In this document: positions 38,735 to 48,509 of the stretch, piece after piece
Position numbering within the stretch: position 1 is the first letter of the stretch
Layout of the letters: each line of letters opens with the position of its first letter
NCBI GenBank assembly: GCA_019843655.1
Contig: JACDQD010000002.1
Coordinates: 5,032,585-5,096,584, forward strand
DNA length: 64,000 bases
Origin: Lethocerus indicus
Taxonomy: Eukaryota > Arthropoda > Insecta > Hemiptera > Belostomatidae
Reading direction: 5' to 3'
The notes under the pieces: model-generated
Seen by the model: only the letters and a program-made list of their open reading frames with translations
Told to the model about the DNA's origin: nothing
The model's database searches: none
Program-made: the position numbers and the translations under genes

Positions 38735-41700
38735 GTAATATTTCACCGGAGTTTTAATTGTGTACGTATGCGACTATAATTTTGTACCAGTATTGTGACG
38801 TCTAAACATTAATTTTTTACATTGTAACAATTATCGCTTCTGAGCTTTTCCCGGTCCCTCTGTTAAAACATTCCTTATGTCCTAACTTAAATAGAATAAT
38901 AAATCGATGTCGATTTTGTCGATTGAATGGAGATTTATTTTTGAACTTATATTCGAAGTTATTTTGTAAACGATTCTATAATACGATCGTTATTCGCTCT
39001 CGATTAAGTTGTTATTCCTTCCCGAATCCATTTCAGCGTTGAAAACCTACAGAGATTAGTTACGTACGTGAATATTGTTAACAATAATATTGCATGGAGT
39101 GTGATTGCATTTGAACACGAAAGAAATTAATCGATTGATTTAACAACTGTAACACTTACGAATCATTGCCGTTATCTGTGATTTCTCACAAAAACATTCT
39201 ACTTCCTTAAACTTAATTCTTTTAAAGGATAAATTGACTTGAACTACAAAACTGTACCATTGGATTTTGGAAAAAATATTGTTTTATTTACGGAATGATT
39301 TTTGAGAGAAAGTGGAAAATGGCATTCTTCGGAATCACACGCATATTTAGTTTCGCATTTTCAACCCACGCACGCAACGAGCAACTGGCAGTAAAGCGCA
39401 AAGTAAGTACTAATTTTGCATTTACCGTACGCCGTCACCAGGCAACATAACACGAGAGCGGGCATGCATTTGGTATTCTATGTTGAGTGTCCACCGCTTG
39501 AAAACACTTCACACTGAGATTTATTATTAGTCGAGAAAATGGAAAATATCGATTGGAGTACTGAAACTGAAAGTGAAATGTCACACATCGCTAATAAATT
39601 ATCCAACGATACTTATTCGATACTTATTGGAAGTATAAAGTAATTCATATCTCCGAGTACAGATATATACAATATACAATTCAATGTATGAACAAATTAT
39701 CTCTTCTAACAAACGTTAAGCCAATAAAATAAATAGTTGTTTAAGAACAATTGTTTTCAAGCAATAAATCACTGTTTGGTTGAATCGAGATATTGAAATT
39801 AATAATTGTTAATACTTTAAAGGAAAACACCGTTGTTTTTCGTTACATATTCGGGGTGTTTTGTGTTTCGATTTTGAATGATTATGCAGTTATACAGTAG
39901 TTTGCGAGACCTGAGTATTCGGCATATATAGATTTAATACAAATCGATATAACGATTCGTTTAATTTATAATTTACACAAAAGTATTCTTAGTGCTTACA
40001 AACAATGGAAGTAGTTGAAGATGTATGTATTATTATCAGAGAAAACCTACCGTATTGGTCTCAAATCGTTGCATCTACAACAGCACTGAGTTGTTGAAAT
40101 ATCAGTCAGGGGTTTTTTGTTTTCATGGATAAAATGAAATTATCACTCAGTTTTCTGAATGTGTAGTCAAAATAAATATAAACTAAAAAATAAATACACA
40201 ATAATCTTAGGCTGACATGGTTGTTTGAGAGAATAAAACCAATCAGGCTACAGAAATATGAAAACATTTTTCAATAACTATACACGTCTTTAATAAATAT
40301 TAACAGTGATTTACAAATTTCGAGGGACAAAGTACCTCAGGAAAGAACTAAATTGTTGGACTTTTATTTTTTTATATAGTTAAGATTTTTCCGTCAGAGA
40401 GTCATGCATTTTCACTGATAAACAAATTTTAAAATTTCGTCACCTGAAAAATGACAGGGAAGTGAAAAGGATGGTTATTAATATAAGGATCCCGTGCTAC
40501 ATATTTAGTAATACAATTTTAACATCATGCCAAAACATCAAAATACGACGAGTCATTTATAATACGGAGTATGGAATAAAAATACGATTATTATATGAAC
40601 ATTAGTAATTTTCTTTTTTAAGAGCCCTCAGACCTTTTTTTTACAAATATTTAATATGAGGGGCTCTTTATTTTGTCATGAACTTTTAAAAAAATACTTA
40701 CAAGCTACAAGAACTTATTATTAAAGTCGTTATCTGGTGTTATAGTGAGATTGAAGATTTTAAAATAGCGTTAGGTGAATCGCAGAACGAAATAATCTGT
40801 GCCATTTTTGTTGTAACGTGTCTGTAATTCGGTTTGGGATTCAGAAAATCGAATCGGAAAAAAAAATGATAAGGGATAACATCAAATATATCAAAAACAT
40901 CAAGATATATATTTCAAGTAATAGAACAATGGATAATTGAAGTATGGAATGTATTGGATTTCAAATATTTGTTTCAATCCGATGAATCGTAATCGTAATC
41001 TCACTATGAATCTAAGAGAAGTTTGTTTCCAGCGATACCCTGTTTACCGGTGGGCGATAAACTGAGGTCAATTTCCTACAATATAATACTCAACTGAAAT
41101 TTATTTCTGAAAACTAACAATTTGTAATGTTACTAGAAGAAGGCCTTCTGAAGCCAAGCACCTTGTTTAATTATGTGTTTCGTTTGGAATACATGTATTT
41201 TGTCGGTTCGGAATCGCATAGAAGTTCTTTCGAATTTCTGTCTCCGCTCGTTGGTTTTGTCCTATTCTAGACCGGTTTCGACTGCTCGCCATCTTCAGTA
41301 GCTCTCTTTCAACATTGGAGTCACTCTGACACCATATTGCCACTGTTTTCTTTCTCCAATCAGAATGCAGAAGTGATACTTTTTCCTACTAATTGTGGTA
41401 TTATTGTTAAAAAAAATTAACTTTGAAATATCCAAAGGTTTTGTTTTCGTACGGCTAAAAATGATAAAGATAATTATTATAAAATAAAATTCTTTGTTTA
41501 TTCCATTTATTGTAACCTAAACAAGTCGTACCATTCATCATATTACACTCGTGTTCACATTAAATCAAATAACTCTAGAATTCTCAATTTTTTTTTCTAA
41601 TAACGCACAGAATTTGCACTTAATTTTATATGCATTCACTGTGTTGTGTGCATGAATTTGCCAGAATTGTCACTTTTAATAATAATTGCATCTATTAACA

Positions 41701-44700
41701 ATGGAACGTTCAGGATATTTTAAAAATTTTGTAGACAAAAATGAATTGTATTGGTGCATTGTCTCCACTCGCTTGGTAATGTGATAGACCGGTTTCGGCT
41801 TTTCGCCGGCCGTTGTTAAAGCAGTCAGAGACACCATCAGTAGACCAGTTAAAATACAAAGTTAACCTGCCTAACACGATGTCCGATCAAGGTACTTCAA
41901 GACAGTAACAGTGAAAGAGGACGCTATGTAAACAGTGTATTCTACCGACGATGGGCGGAAGATGAAGCCGGTCTAGGACGGGACCAAATCGATAAGACAG
42001 GAGGCGATGGCAGATTGCCCAGTAAAATCTAAATCAGTGTAATTTGACGACGGCGGCGTTCCAACGTGTACTTTGTATTAACGGTTCGTCTTAATTTCCG
42101 TCTCTTTTCCAGTCAGTTTTGAGGTGGACGGTGCGAAAGCGGTGAACACTCTGGCGGTGAATCGGCTGCTGAAGAAGCTGGAGGCTGCTATAGCCGGTGG
42201 CCAACACGACCTGGCAGCAGGCCTGGCCAAGGACCTGGCCCGCCTCAAAGTCAACTGCTCCGTTACAAGGCAAAAACCACAAGCGCCTCCCCAACAAATT
42301 ATGTGAGTCTAACTGACTGTGATTTAGATCTTTGTTTCATTTAGACATTATCGTAATCTCCATTCGATCCGCTGAGAACTAAAATGTAATTTTATATTTG
42401 CCTATTGCTAAATATTAGTGTGTATTATTTATTTGACGATAAACTATTTAAATTTTTGGAAAACTACGCGAAATATTATTATATTATAATTTTATTTTTA
42501 ACATCTGAAAGGACTATTTGTACTAGTCGATAATTAGTTTTAAGCAATTTTTAAGTATAAAATCGTCGTATATATCTGCGAAATAATTTAACAATAAAAT
42601 AAATGAAAAGTCGGTATAACCAATGAATTACGCCTAAGTAGATGTGCCTCTTCTTCTTGCCAATTTCATCATAAACGAATGGTAGAAATAAATATTTAAA
42701 GAATTGACTTTTCGAAGGGTGGAGATGTACGTCGAGGACAAGGTCTCTCACCAGGGGCCGATCCCTGTTCGGATAATGCCCAGTATGACGGTGGAAGAGC
42801 TGAAGCGGAAACTGGAGAAGGAGTTCGAGATTCCTGTCGGGGTCCAGCGGTGGATTCTTGGCAAGCAGCTGGCCACCAACGACACAGCCACTCTTGAAGA
42901 GCTCGGCGTCAACGCGCCTGGACTTCCAATCTTCCTATACTTGGTCGCCCCCGGTACATGTTCCAAACTAATAAATAATATAGTTTGATCTAACCATTAA
43001 TTACGTATACATTTATTAAATTGAAGCCTCCATACAAAGTATTGTATTTGGGATATGATGCGTCACGATATTGGCACAGTTTTCCCTCAGCATCTCCTTT
43101 TAGAAGTTAAAAATACGACGCCACCTCCTTTAATTATTTACAAGTGTATTAAAACGATTACTTTGTTTTATTGTAATATTTTTTATTCATTTGTATAGCA
43201 GACGAATACGTATTTTATAAATGTGTATTATTTGTCTATATTTAATGATATTTCGCCATACATCTGACAATGAAGTAAGAGAACGTGGAAAATATACCAG
43301 TATTATAAATGTAAATGTTGGGATACACACCGTTTATCGCTACTTTTTAGTAGACGAGCTGTCGAGCAACATCTTCCCCTTGCTGAGTTAAAAATTCCGT
43401 TCCTTTGTGCTAGATGTGGGACAACTGAAAGAGAACAGCGAAGGCGCAACGGCGTTGGAACCATCGGCTCCGATAAACGGGGCGGAGGCGGCGCTCGACA
43501 CCAAGGATAAATCTCCCCCGCAGACCATCATCGAGGAAGAGGAGGAGGACGACGACAGCTATTGCGGAGACGACGAAATGAGCAAAGAAAACAGCCCTCA
43601 ACCCAAACAACAACCGGTCCAACCCCCGATAGCCCACCCAGCGGGCGACAAATCACAGCATAACAATGTTCAAATAACGACTGCCAAATCGTCAATTGTA
43701 CAAACGCCGGCTACAAAATGTACAACTGTGTTACAAACTGTTCAACAGCCGACTGCCAAAGCACCCGCCGTCCAAGCAACAAATACCAAAGCACTTCCCA
43801 CTCTACAGCAAACAACTGCCAAAACGCCCATTGTCCAACCGATTGTTTCCATAACGCCCACTGTCCTACCCACAACTTCCAAGGCGCCCACTGTCCTCCT
43901 ACCCACAACTTCCAAAGCACCCACTGTCCTACCCACAACTTCCAAAACACCCACTGTCCAATCCATAACTTACAAAGAACCTACTATCCAATCCGTGACT
44001 GCCAAAATGCCCACTGTCCAACCCACAACTTCCAAAGAACCTACTGTCCCATCTGCAACTGCCAAAACGGTCACTGTCCAATCCGCCATTTCCAAACCAT
44101 CCACAGTCCAACCCACAACTTCCAAAGCACCCACCGTTCAACCCACAACTTCCAAAGCACCCACCGTTCAACCCACAACTTCCAAAGAACCCACCGTCCA
44201 ACCCACAACTTCCAAAACACCCACCGTACAACCAACAAATTTCAAAGAACCTTCTGCCCAGTCCCTAACCGCCAAAGCGCCCATCGTCCAAGCCACAACT
44301 GCCAAAGGTCTTTCCGCTCTACAACCGACAACATCAAAAATACCGATCGTACAACCAACACCGTCCAAAGCTCTCGCTCCACAACCGTCTACTTCAAAAT
44401 CGCCCAGCGTACAAGCTCCGACATTACAAACGGCAGTCGCCCAACAACCGAGGGACCAAGAACGGTTCAAACGAACAACAGTGGCGGATAAAGTGCCGAA
44501 GGTGCTCGCCACTGGGACACTAGCGCTGGGTAATATTCATACGGTTTTTGTATCATCAATATAAATCAGTGTAAATTAATTTTGTGCCGAATAAATTTCT
44601 ACGTAATTTCTACGACTCTATTGCAGGGTGGAAATGCGCTAGATGCACTCTGGTGAACAGCCCTACGAGACCCGGTTGCGCCGCCTGCGCCACAGAGCGG

Positions 44701-47699
44701 CCCACGGCCTACGTCGTCCCGGTCGAGTACAGGGCAAGCCAGGCAGAAATAGAGAGGCTCGGCAAGGAACAACACGAGGAAGAAGAAACTGCGAAGGTAT
44801 GCTCATCCTGATCCGCAATAATGTTGCTTAATACTCCGCGTTATCACCATAAACTGATGACGGATTACGTTATCGCTATTCTCGCAACTCTCTCATAAAA
44901 CTCGAATTAGGACAGTTGAGGCCATTACTAAAACGGTCATCAAAACTGACCCTAGCCAACAAAATGACAATTTACAAACCCATATTGAACTATGGTGTTG
45001 CACCAAGACATCCATCGCTCCAACAGTCCATCGAACCGTTCCTGTGTTTCCAATCGCACCATTTGCAGTAAATTTTATTATTTGTTCTTATTTTAGGCCC
45101 TAGAGGAGGATAAACAGAAGAATTACCAACAACTGATGGACCTGGAAAAGAATGAACTAGTCATAAGCGTCGAAGCGTTCGAATGCCCCGTATGTCTTGT
45201 TGAGTACCAACCTATGGAAGGCGTTGTACTCCATGAATGTCTACATACTTTCTGCAGGTAAACCTATTACGCTTCCCTGGAATGATTTCATTAATCGAAC
45301 GCAATTAAAACGCAATTTTTGAATCTTTTTGCGTAGACAATGCCTCGCGCACACGGTAGAATTCAGTGAAGAAGCTGAGGTCAAATGCCCATACAGGGAC
45401 AACAACTACACCTGCAATGGTATCATGTTGGAACGGGAAATAAAGGCTGTAAGTTGAAATTGATTTTGTGATTAATTTTCCAACAGTTATACCAAAATTG
45501 ATGTTAGTAACCCGCCGATCCAGAACTATTTTATGTTGTATTAGTCATATTGTTATAGTTTTAAAGAGGTTTTGTTAAGACCGATATATCTAGAACTGGA
45601 CTTTGAATAACATGAAAGCATAAAAACAAATTATTTCCAGAACATTTTTAACATGTAGTGTAGAAGATGCATTCTCGATTTACGTTCAAATAACAAAACA
45701 TATTTTGTGGATGTCAATTTTTTGCGATCAATTGTATTTTTTATGATAAATGATCTCATTAAATGTATGGACTGTTAAGTGTATGATCACATAATCAAAA
45801 TTTAAGCCGGTCAGTATGTGGGCATAAATATGTAAAAGTAATAGAATTCAGGATTCGAAATTAGGACCAGCGAGAACTAGAGTGTTGTCAACGTTGGAAT
45901 AAGGAATATAAAAAATCATCTCAGAATGCCAACCAGCAATCGAATCTTGCATTCCACTACCTTGTAGCCAGAATCAAATAGCATTGTTTACAATGATTCG
46001 AAAATGGCATTGGCAACAGTAGCTGATGTAGGTGTTGCCAGATAAAAGAGCAGATGAGTGTGAGCATTGCTAATGAGTAAGTATTCCGTCGCTAAGATTA
46101 AAAATCTAGGGCGGGAAAGACCGAATCCAACTTTGTTACTTATCACATAGACATTTATGGCATCTGAAATCTACCGAACTAGGAGTGGGTTGGAAAGGCA
46201 ACTCTGAACCTTGAATTGGAGCAACAATAAGTCCATGAATGGTCAGCCCGAATAAGACCTTCAAGGTATAATAAGGCACATCTAATGCAGGCTTTTTAAT
46301 GCCTGCGTCACTGCAACAGCTGAAATTTGTACTGGACATTATTTCTATTTATGAGCGCGTTTCCAAGACGGGCGTAGAGTGTCGTTATTTTTTAATAACA
46401 TTTATTCCTTCATTTTTCCAGCTCGTTACGCCACAAGTTTATGAACAACACTTGGCAAAATCGATCGCTCTTGCGGAAAATAACATCGGGAATGCTTTCC
46501 ACTGCAAGACGCCCGACTGCAAAGGCTGGTGCATTTACGAGGACAACGTCAACATATTCCGCTGTCCCGTCTGCACCCACACCAACTGTCTCACCTGCCA
46601 GGTATGTCCAGATTTTCGATTTCGTCTGTACTTAAAATACTATCATATTTTTTCATATTACATTTAATGTGTTAATGAAACCACGCGCATTTTATGCGAA
46701 TCTTGTGTTCCCACGAAGACTCTGGTTTCATGGGGGCTATACGGTCGAAACAGAGTCTATACGTCCCCCATAAATGGTTACGAGGTCGCAACCAAGTTTA
46801 ATTACACTCGATTTGTCCAACTTAGTTAAAACTTAGTAAAAGCATCGCCGATGTAAATTTTCAAATATGTGTTAACAGGCCATTCATGAAGGGTTGAATT
46901 GCAAGCAGTACCAAGAGCAGTTGAATACAGACTCTCCGACGAGTGAAGAGGCGAAGAGAACCAAGGAAATGCTGAAGGTAGAGGAATTGTGAAAATGTTT
47001 GCAGGACTAATAAAATGTATAAATCATGTATGGTTCAAATGATCTATTTTTTTTTCTTAGGAAATGGTGGACCGAGGTGAAGCCATGAATTGCCCCACAT
47101 GCCAAGTGGTTCTCATGAAGAAATGGGGCTGTGATTGGCTCAGATGTTCAATGTGCAAAACTGAAATCTGTTGGGTCACCAGGGGGCCAAGATGGGGCCC
47201 AAATGTATGTTAAATTAAATTCTCATATTCGTATATTTCGTCTTATAACAATTATTTTATATCTTCAAATATATTTTAAGCTGTACTTCATTGATTATAA
47301 CTTTTTAAAGCGTTTCTCTCAATTACAAATGCGCGTAAAAAAACCTAATTGCCACTGTATTATGCCTTTTGCTGCAACTTGGAGAGTGATTTTAATTGCG
47401 TCTGACATAATATTTCTGAGGAAATAACCTCACTATGAGTAGTAAGGCTATAGAAAATAATCGTGTATAAATCTGATGGTCAATTCTGTACAAATGCTTA
47501 CCCTTTATTCTCAAATTAATTATTGCGAATAAACAAATTAGGATATTCGGCGCGGTGTAATTATGTCATTCAATGACATTCATGGCATAAGGGCTAAAAT
47601 GTTCTTACATTTTCCTAGGGCAAAGGGGACACAAGTGGAGGCTGCCAATGCGGAGTCAATGGTGTTAAATGTCATCCAAAGTGCAACTATTGTCACTAG
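35020..47699 (+). CDS. Rbck1: HOIL-1/RBCK1-type RBR E3 ubiquitin ligase, multi-exon gene (secure part)
   Basis: Eleven exons join in one frame into 2,067 residues plus a stop: 35020-38734, 42113-42302, 42718-42953, 43414-44529, 44627-44796, 45097-45257, 45337-45448, 46422-46601, 46879-46977, 47061-47204 and 47619-47699. Approximate residues counted from 35020: proline-rich motifs 315-420, NZF finger 1 at 837-862, LUBAC-tethering-like helix 1255-1290, ubiquitin-like domain 1303-1380, Thr/Ser/Pro repeats to 1750, NZF finger 2 at 1753-1778, RING1 from 1839, IBR from 1928, RING2 from 2004 with the catalytic-position Cys near 2017, then a Cys/His tail. RBR ligases take ubiquitin from the E2 onto the RING2 Cys; mammalian HOIL-1 makes ester-linked ubiquitin and sits in LUBAC with HOIP and SHARPIN. 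The tail motifs DTSGGC and NGVKCHP match HOIL-1 rather than HOIP. Human HOIL-1 is about 510 residues, so this protein is about four times longer. The start codon lies upstream. Confidence 0.9.
41236..41302 (-). repeat. Hammerhead-like repeat copy with intact core, plus flank
   Basis: Shares TCTCCGCTCGTTGG and CTAGACCGGTTTCG with the foldback element at 14 kb, so it belongs to the same family. The minus strand from 41302 to 41267 reads GCUA, CUGAAGA, UGGCGAGCAGUC, GAAA, CCGGUC, UAG. The core residues, the palindromic ACCGGU and three stem I pairs (CUA/UAG) are present. Confidence 0.6.
41761..42006. mobile_element. Short inverted pair of diverged repeat copies
   Basis: The left copy (GTCTCCACTCGC, then TAGACCGGTTTCGGC at 41785-41799) and the right copy (AAGCCGGTCTAG at 41966-41977, then GACAGGAGGC) face each other, as in the larger foldback element at 14 kb. 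The cores are degenerate. Confidence 0.5.
42113..42302 (+). CDS. Rbck1: Exon: LUBAC-tethering-motif-like helix
   Basis: Acceptor TCTCTTTTCCAG, donor GTGAGT, phase 1 in and 2 out. Encodes a helical Leu/Ala-rich segment ([20 protein letters not shown], then [13 protein letters not shown]) directly before the ubiquitin-like domain. Human HOIL-1 has the corresponding segment at its N-terminus (AVAGG... ending VPLSVQ), where it pairs with SHARPIN and binds the HOIP UBA domain. Confidence 0.9.
42303..42717 (+). other. Intron, 415 bp
   Basis: Very A+T-rich; nothing recognisable. The acceptor TTTCGAAG has a weak pyrimidine tract. Confidence 0.8.
42718..42953 (+). CDS. Rbck1: Exon: ubiquitin-like (UBL) domain
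   Basis: Phase 2 in, phase 1 out, donor GTACAT. Encodes a UBL domain of the HOIL-1/SHARPIN type: [14 protein letters not shown] for the helix, [11 protein letters not shown] and the [10 protein letters not shown] last strand. In HOIL-1 this region contributes to HOIP binding. Confidence 0.9.
42954..43413 (+). other. Intron, 460 bp
   Basis: A+T-rich, no coding sequence or repeat recognised. Confidence 0.8.
43414..44529 (+). CDS. Rbck1: Exon: acidic segment followed by Thr/Ser/Pro/Gln/Lys tandem repeats
   Basis: Acceptor TTTGTGCTAG, donor GTAATA, phase 1 in and out. Starts with an acidic stretch ([17 protein letters not shown]), then about 250 residues built on a ten-residue unit close to [10 protein letters not shown]. 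Predicted disordered linker between the UBL domain and NZF finger 2, rich in possible phosphorylation or O-glycosylation sites. Mammalian HOIL-1 has a much shorter linker here. Confidence 0.85.
43640..44420 (+). repeat. 30-bp coding minisatellite
   Basis: Imperfect 30-bp units, nearly identical between about 44100 and 44220 (core CCAACCCACAACTTCCAAAG). Inside the exon at 43414-44529; the unit length keeps the frame. The other frames are open by consequence. Confidence 0.85.
44627..44796 (+). CDS. Rbck1: Exon: NZF finger 2
   Basis: Acceptor CTATTGCAG, donor GTATGC, phase 1 in and 0 out. Encodes [17 protein letters not shown] then AACATERP, an NZF zinc finger, followed by a charged helix ([11 protein letters not shown]). 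In HOIL-1 the NZF at this place binds linear diubiquitin. Confidence 0.95.
44907..45073 (+). mobile_element. Jockey-like non-LTR retrotransposon fragment (RT C-terminal part)
   Basis: Inside the 300-bp intron between the NZF2 and RING1 exons. The plus-strand frame reads [20 protein letters not shown], then YKPILNYGV and, after a few residues, IEPFLCFQS. This matches the thumb region that follows reverse transcriptase in Jockey/R1-type elements (a P-L-L...S-L..K...YK.I..P...YG pattern and an IE..QRFQ-like stretch). Only about 55 codons remain. Confidence 0.7.
45097..45257 (+). CDS. Rbck1: Exon: RING1, first part
   Basis: Acceptor CTTATTTTAG, donor GTAAAC, phase 0 in and 2 out. Contains [10 protein letters not shown] and the HECLHTFC zinc-binding residues of RING1, which recruits the E2~ubiquitin conjugate. 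Confidence 0.95.
45337..45448 (+). CDS. Rbck1: Exon: RING1, second part
   Basis: Acceptor TTTTTGCGTAG, donor GTAAGT, phase 2 in and 0 out. Reads [19 protein letters not shown], then [16 protein letters not shown]; the last part matches the HOIL-1 helix leading to the IBR domain. Confidence 0.95.
45449..46421 (+). other. Intron, 973 bp
   Basis: No exon seen. The minus-strand frame at 46136-46339 has no family signature. Confidence 0.8.
46422..46601 (+). CDS. Rbck1: Exon: IBR domain
   Basis: Acceptor TTTTTCCAG, donor GTATGT, 60 codons in phase 0. Contains [12 protein letters not shown] and [15 protein letters not shown], the in-between-RING zinc ligands. [10 protein letters not shown] is the form found in HOIL-1. 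Confidence 0.95.
46717..46771 (+). other. Interleaved inverted repeats (pseudoknot-like) in an intron
   Basis: Arm A AGACTCTGGTTTC (46717-46729) pairs with A' GAAACAGAGTCT (46747-46758), 12 bp with one bulged G. Arm B ATGGGGG (46730-46736) pairs with B' CCCCCAT (46765-46771). The order A-B-A'-B' is that of an H-type pseudoknot, or of two mutually exclusive hairpins. It lies in the 277-bp intron after the IBR exon. Confidence 0.6.
46879..46977 (+). CDS. Rbck1: Exon: IBR-RING2 linker
   Basis: Acceptor GTTAACAG, donor GTAGAG, 33 codons in phase 0: [15 protein letters not shown] then [11 protein letters not shown]. Corresponds to the HOIL-1 linker AIHE..NCK.YQE with the last zinc ligand of the IBR. 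Confidence 0.95.
47061..47204 (+). CDS. Rbck1: Exon: RING2 (catalytic domain)
   Basis: Acceptor TTTTCTTAG, donor GTATGT, 48 codons. Contains [18 protein letters not shown], then [19 protein letters not shown]. The Cys in WGCDW is at the position of the catalytic Cys of HOIL-1 (GCDW), so the ligase is predicted active. Confidence 0.95.
47205..47618 (+). other. Intron, 414 bp
   Basis: A+T-rich; the open frame running through the RING2 donor into this intron is read-through, not a gene. Confidence 0.85.
47619..47699 (+). CDS. Rbck1: Last coding exon: Cys/His tail of the RBR ligase
   Basis: Acceptor TTTTCCTAG, stop TAG at 47697. Encodes [15 protein letters not shown] then [11 protein letters not shown]. 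The same GDTSGGC...NG..CHP.C..CH ending closes human HOIL-1, which identifies the gene as HOIL-1-like and not HOIP-like. Confidence 0.95.
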   Translation, partial: GKGDTSGGCQCGVNGVKCHPKCNYCH

Positions 47700-47702
47700 C
47701 TA

Positions 47703-47705
<3 letters not shown>

Positions 47706-47757
<52 letters not shown>
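47706..47757. repeat. (TA)26 microsatellite in the 3' UTR
   Basis: Fifty-two bases of perfect TA, starting seven bases after the stop codon of the RBR ligase gene, followed by shorter TA runs. Confidence 0.95.
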
Positions 47758-47765
<8 letters not shown>

Positions 47766-47881
47766 TATCTATATATACGAAAACACAAATATGTATATAT
47801 ATAAGTATATATATGTAATATATATTTATATATTCATAAAACATAAGTGTTTGAGGATCTGTTACGTTGATTGATTGAAAT

Positions 47882-47887
47882 AATAAA
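47882..47887 (+). promoter_or_regulatory. Likely polyadenylation signal AATAAA of the RBR ligase gene
   Basis: First AATAAA downstream of the stop at 47699 that lies beyond the AT microsatellite. Confidence 0.5.
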
Positions 47888-48451
47888 TTATTATTAATTT
47901 TTTATTTGTGAAACATCGCAATAAGCTGTTAAAAATATTGATTTCCTATTTCCCTTCCATCCATTCTTTTATCAACGGGAACCAAATTTTTTATAAAATA
48001 TTAGACAATTGGAATGTATTATTTTTTATTAACGTTGCTATTAGCTGTATTTATTACGTTATTATTTGCGTTAATTTTATTATTACGTTTATATTATTAT
48101 CGTGATTATTATTAGTTTCAATATGTGTAAATCCCGTCCATATTGAATGATTGTTTTACTTCAAGACCACCTTAATATAGTTGTATCATTTAATTCGAAT
48201 AACTGTTTAATGACTTATCATTGTTTTAATCCCTAATGGATGAGTAAAAACTCGATTACATATTTGATACTTCTATTATACTTACCATTTATTCCATTGT
48301 GAAAAAGGATCTACATTGTTCATATAAAAATTAAGGTAAGGTAACATCTTTTTAAATATGTATATTTTTAAAAAGTATATTTTGAACATTTAAATTATTA
48401 TGAAAAAAACATAATTCGTCTCTGCGAAACAATAAGCTTAATATGGTACAT

Positions 48452-48509
48452 GGAGGTATTTAATTTAACTCTTACATAAAGGCGGTATTTTATTTAACTC
48501 TTACATAAA
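48452..48509. repeat. 29-bp tandem duplication
   Basis: Two adjacent 29-bp copies (48452-48480 and 48481-48509) that share TTTAACTCTTACATAAA and differ at two positions. Confidence 0.9.

Larger units (their letters stand above)
38735..42112 (+). other. Intron, 3.4 kb
   Basis: A+T-rich, no coding sequence seen. Carries a hammerhead-like repeat copy (41236-41302) and an inverted pair of diverged copies (41761-42006) just before the next exon. Confidence 0.8.

Noticed and set aside
38735..38757. Stop codon at 38755 as the end of a separate single-exon gene
   Set aside because: A good donor (AAAG/GTAATA) precedes it and joins in phase to the LTM exon; all later phases agree.
43711..44512. Long Cys/Trp/Gly-rich frames on minus and a His/Asn/Thr frame on plus through the repeat exon
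   Set aside because: Products of the 30-bp minisatellite in alternative frames; the frame joined by splice phases is the Thr/Pro/Gln one.
44848..44870. CTGATGACGG as another hammerhead core
   Set aside because: No stem II and no GAAA at a suitable distance.
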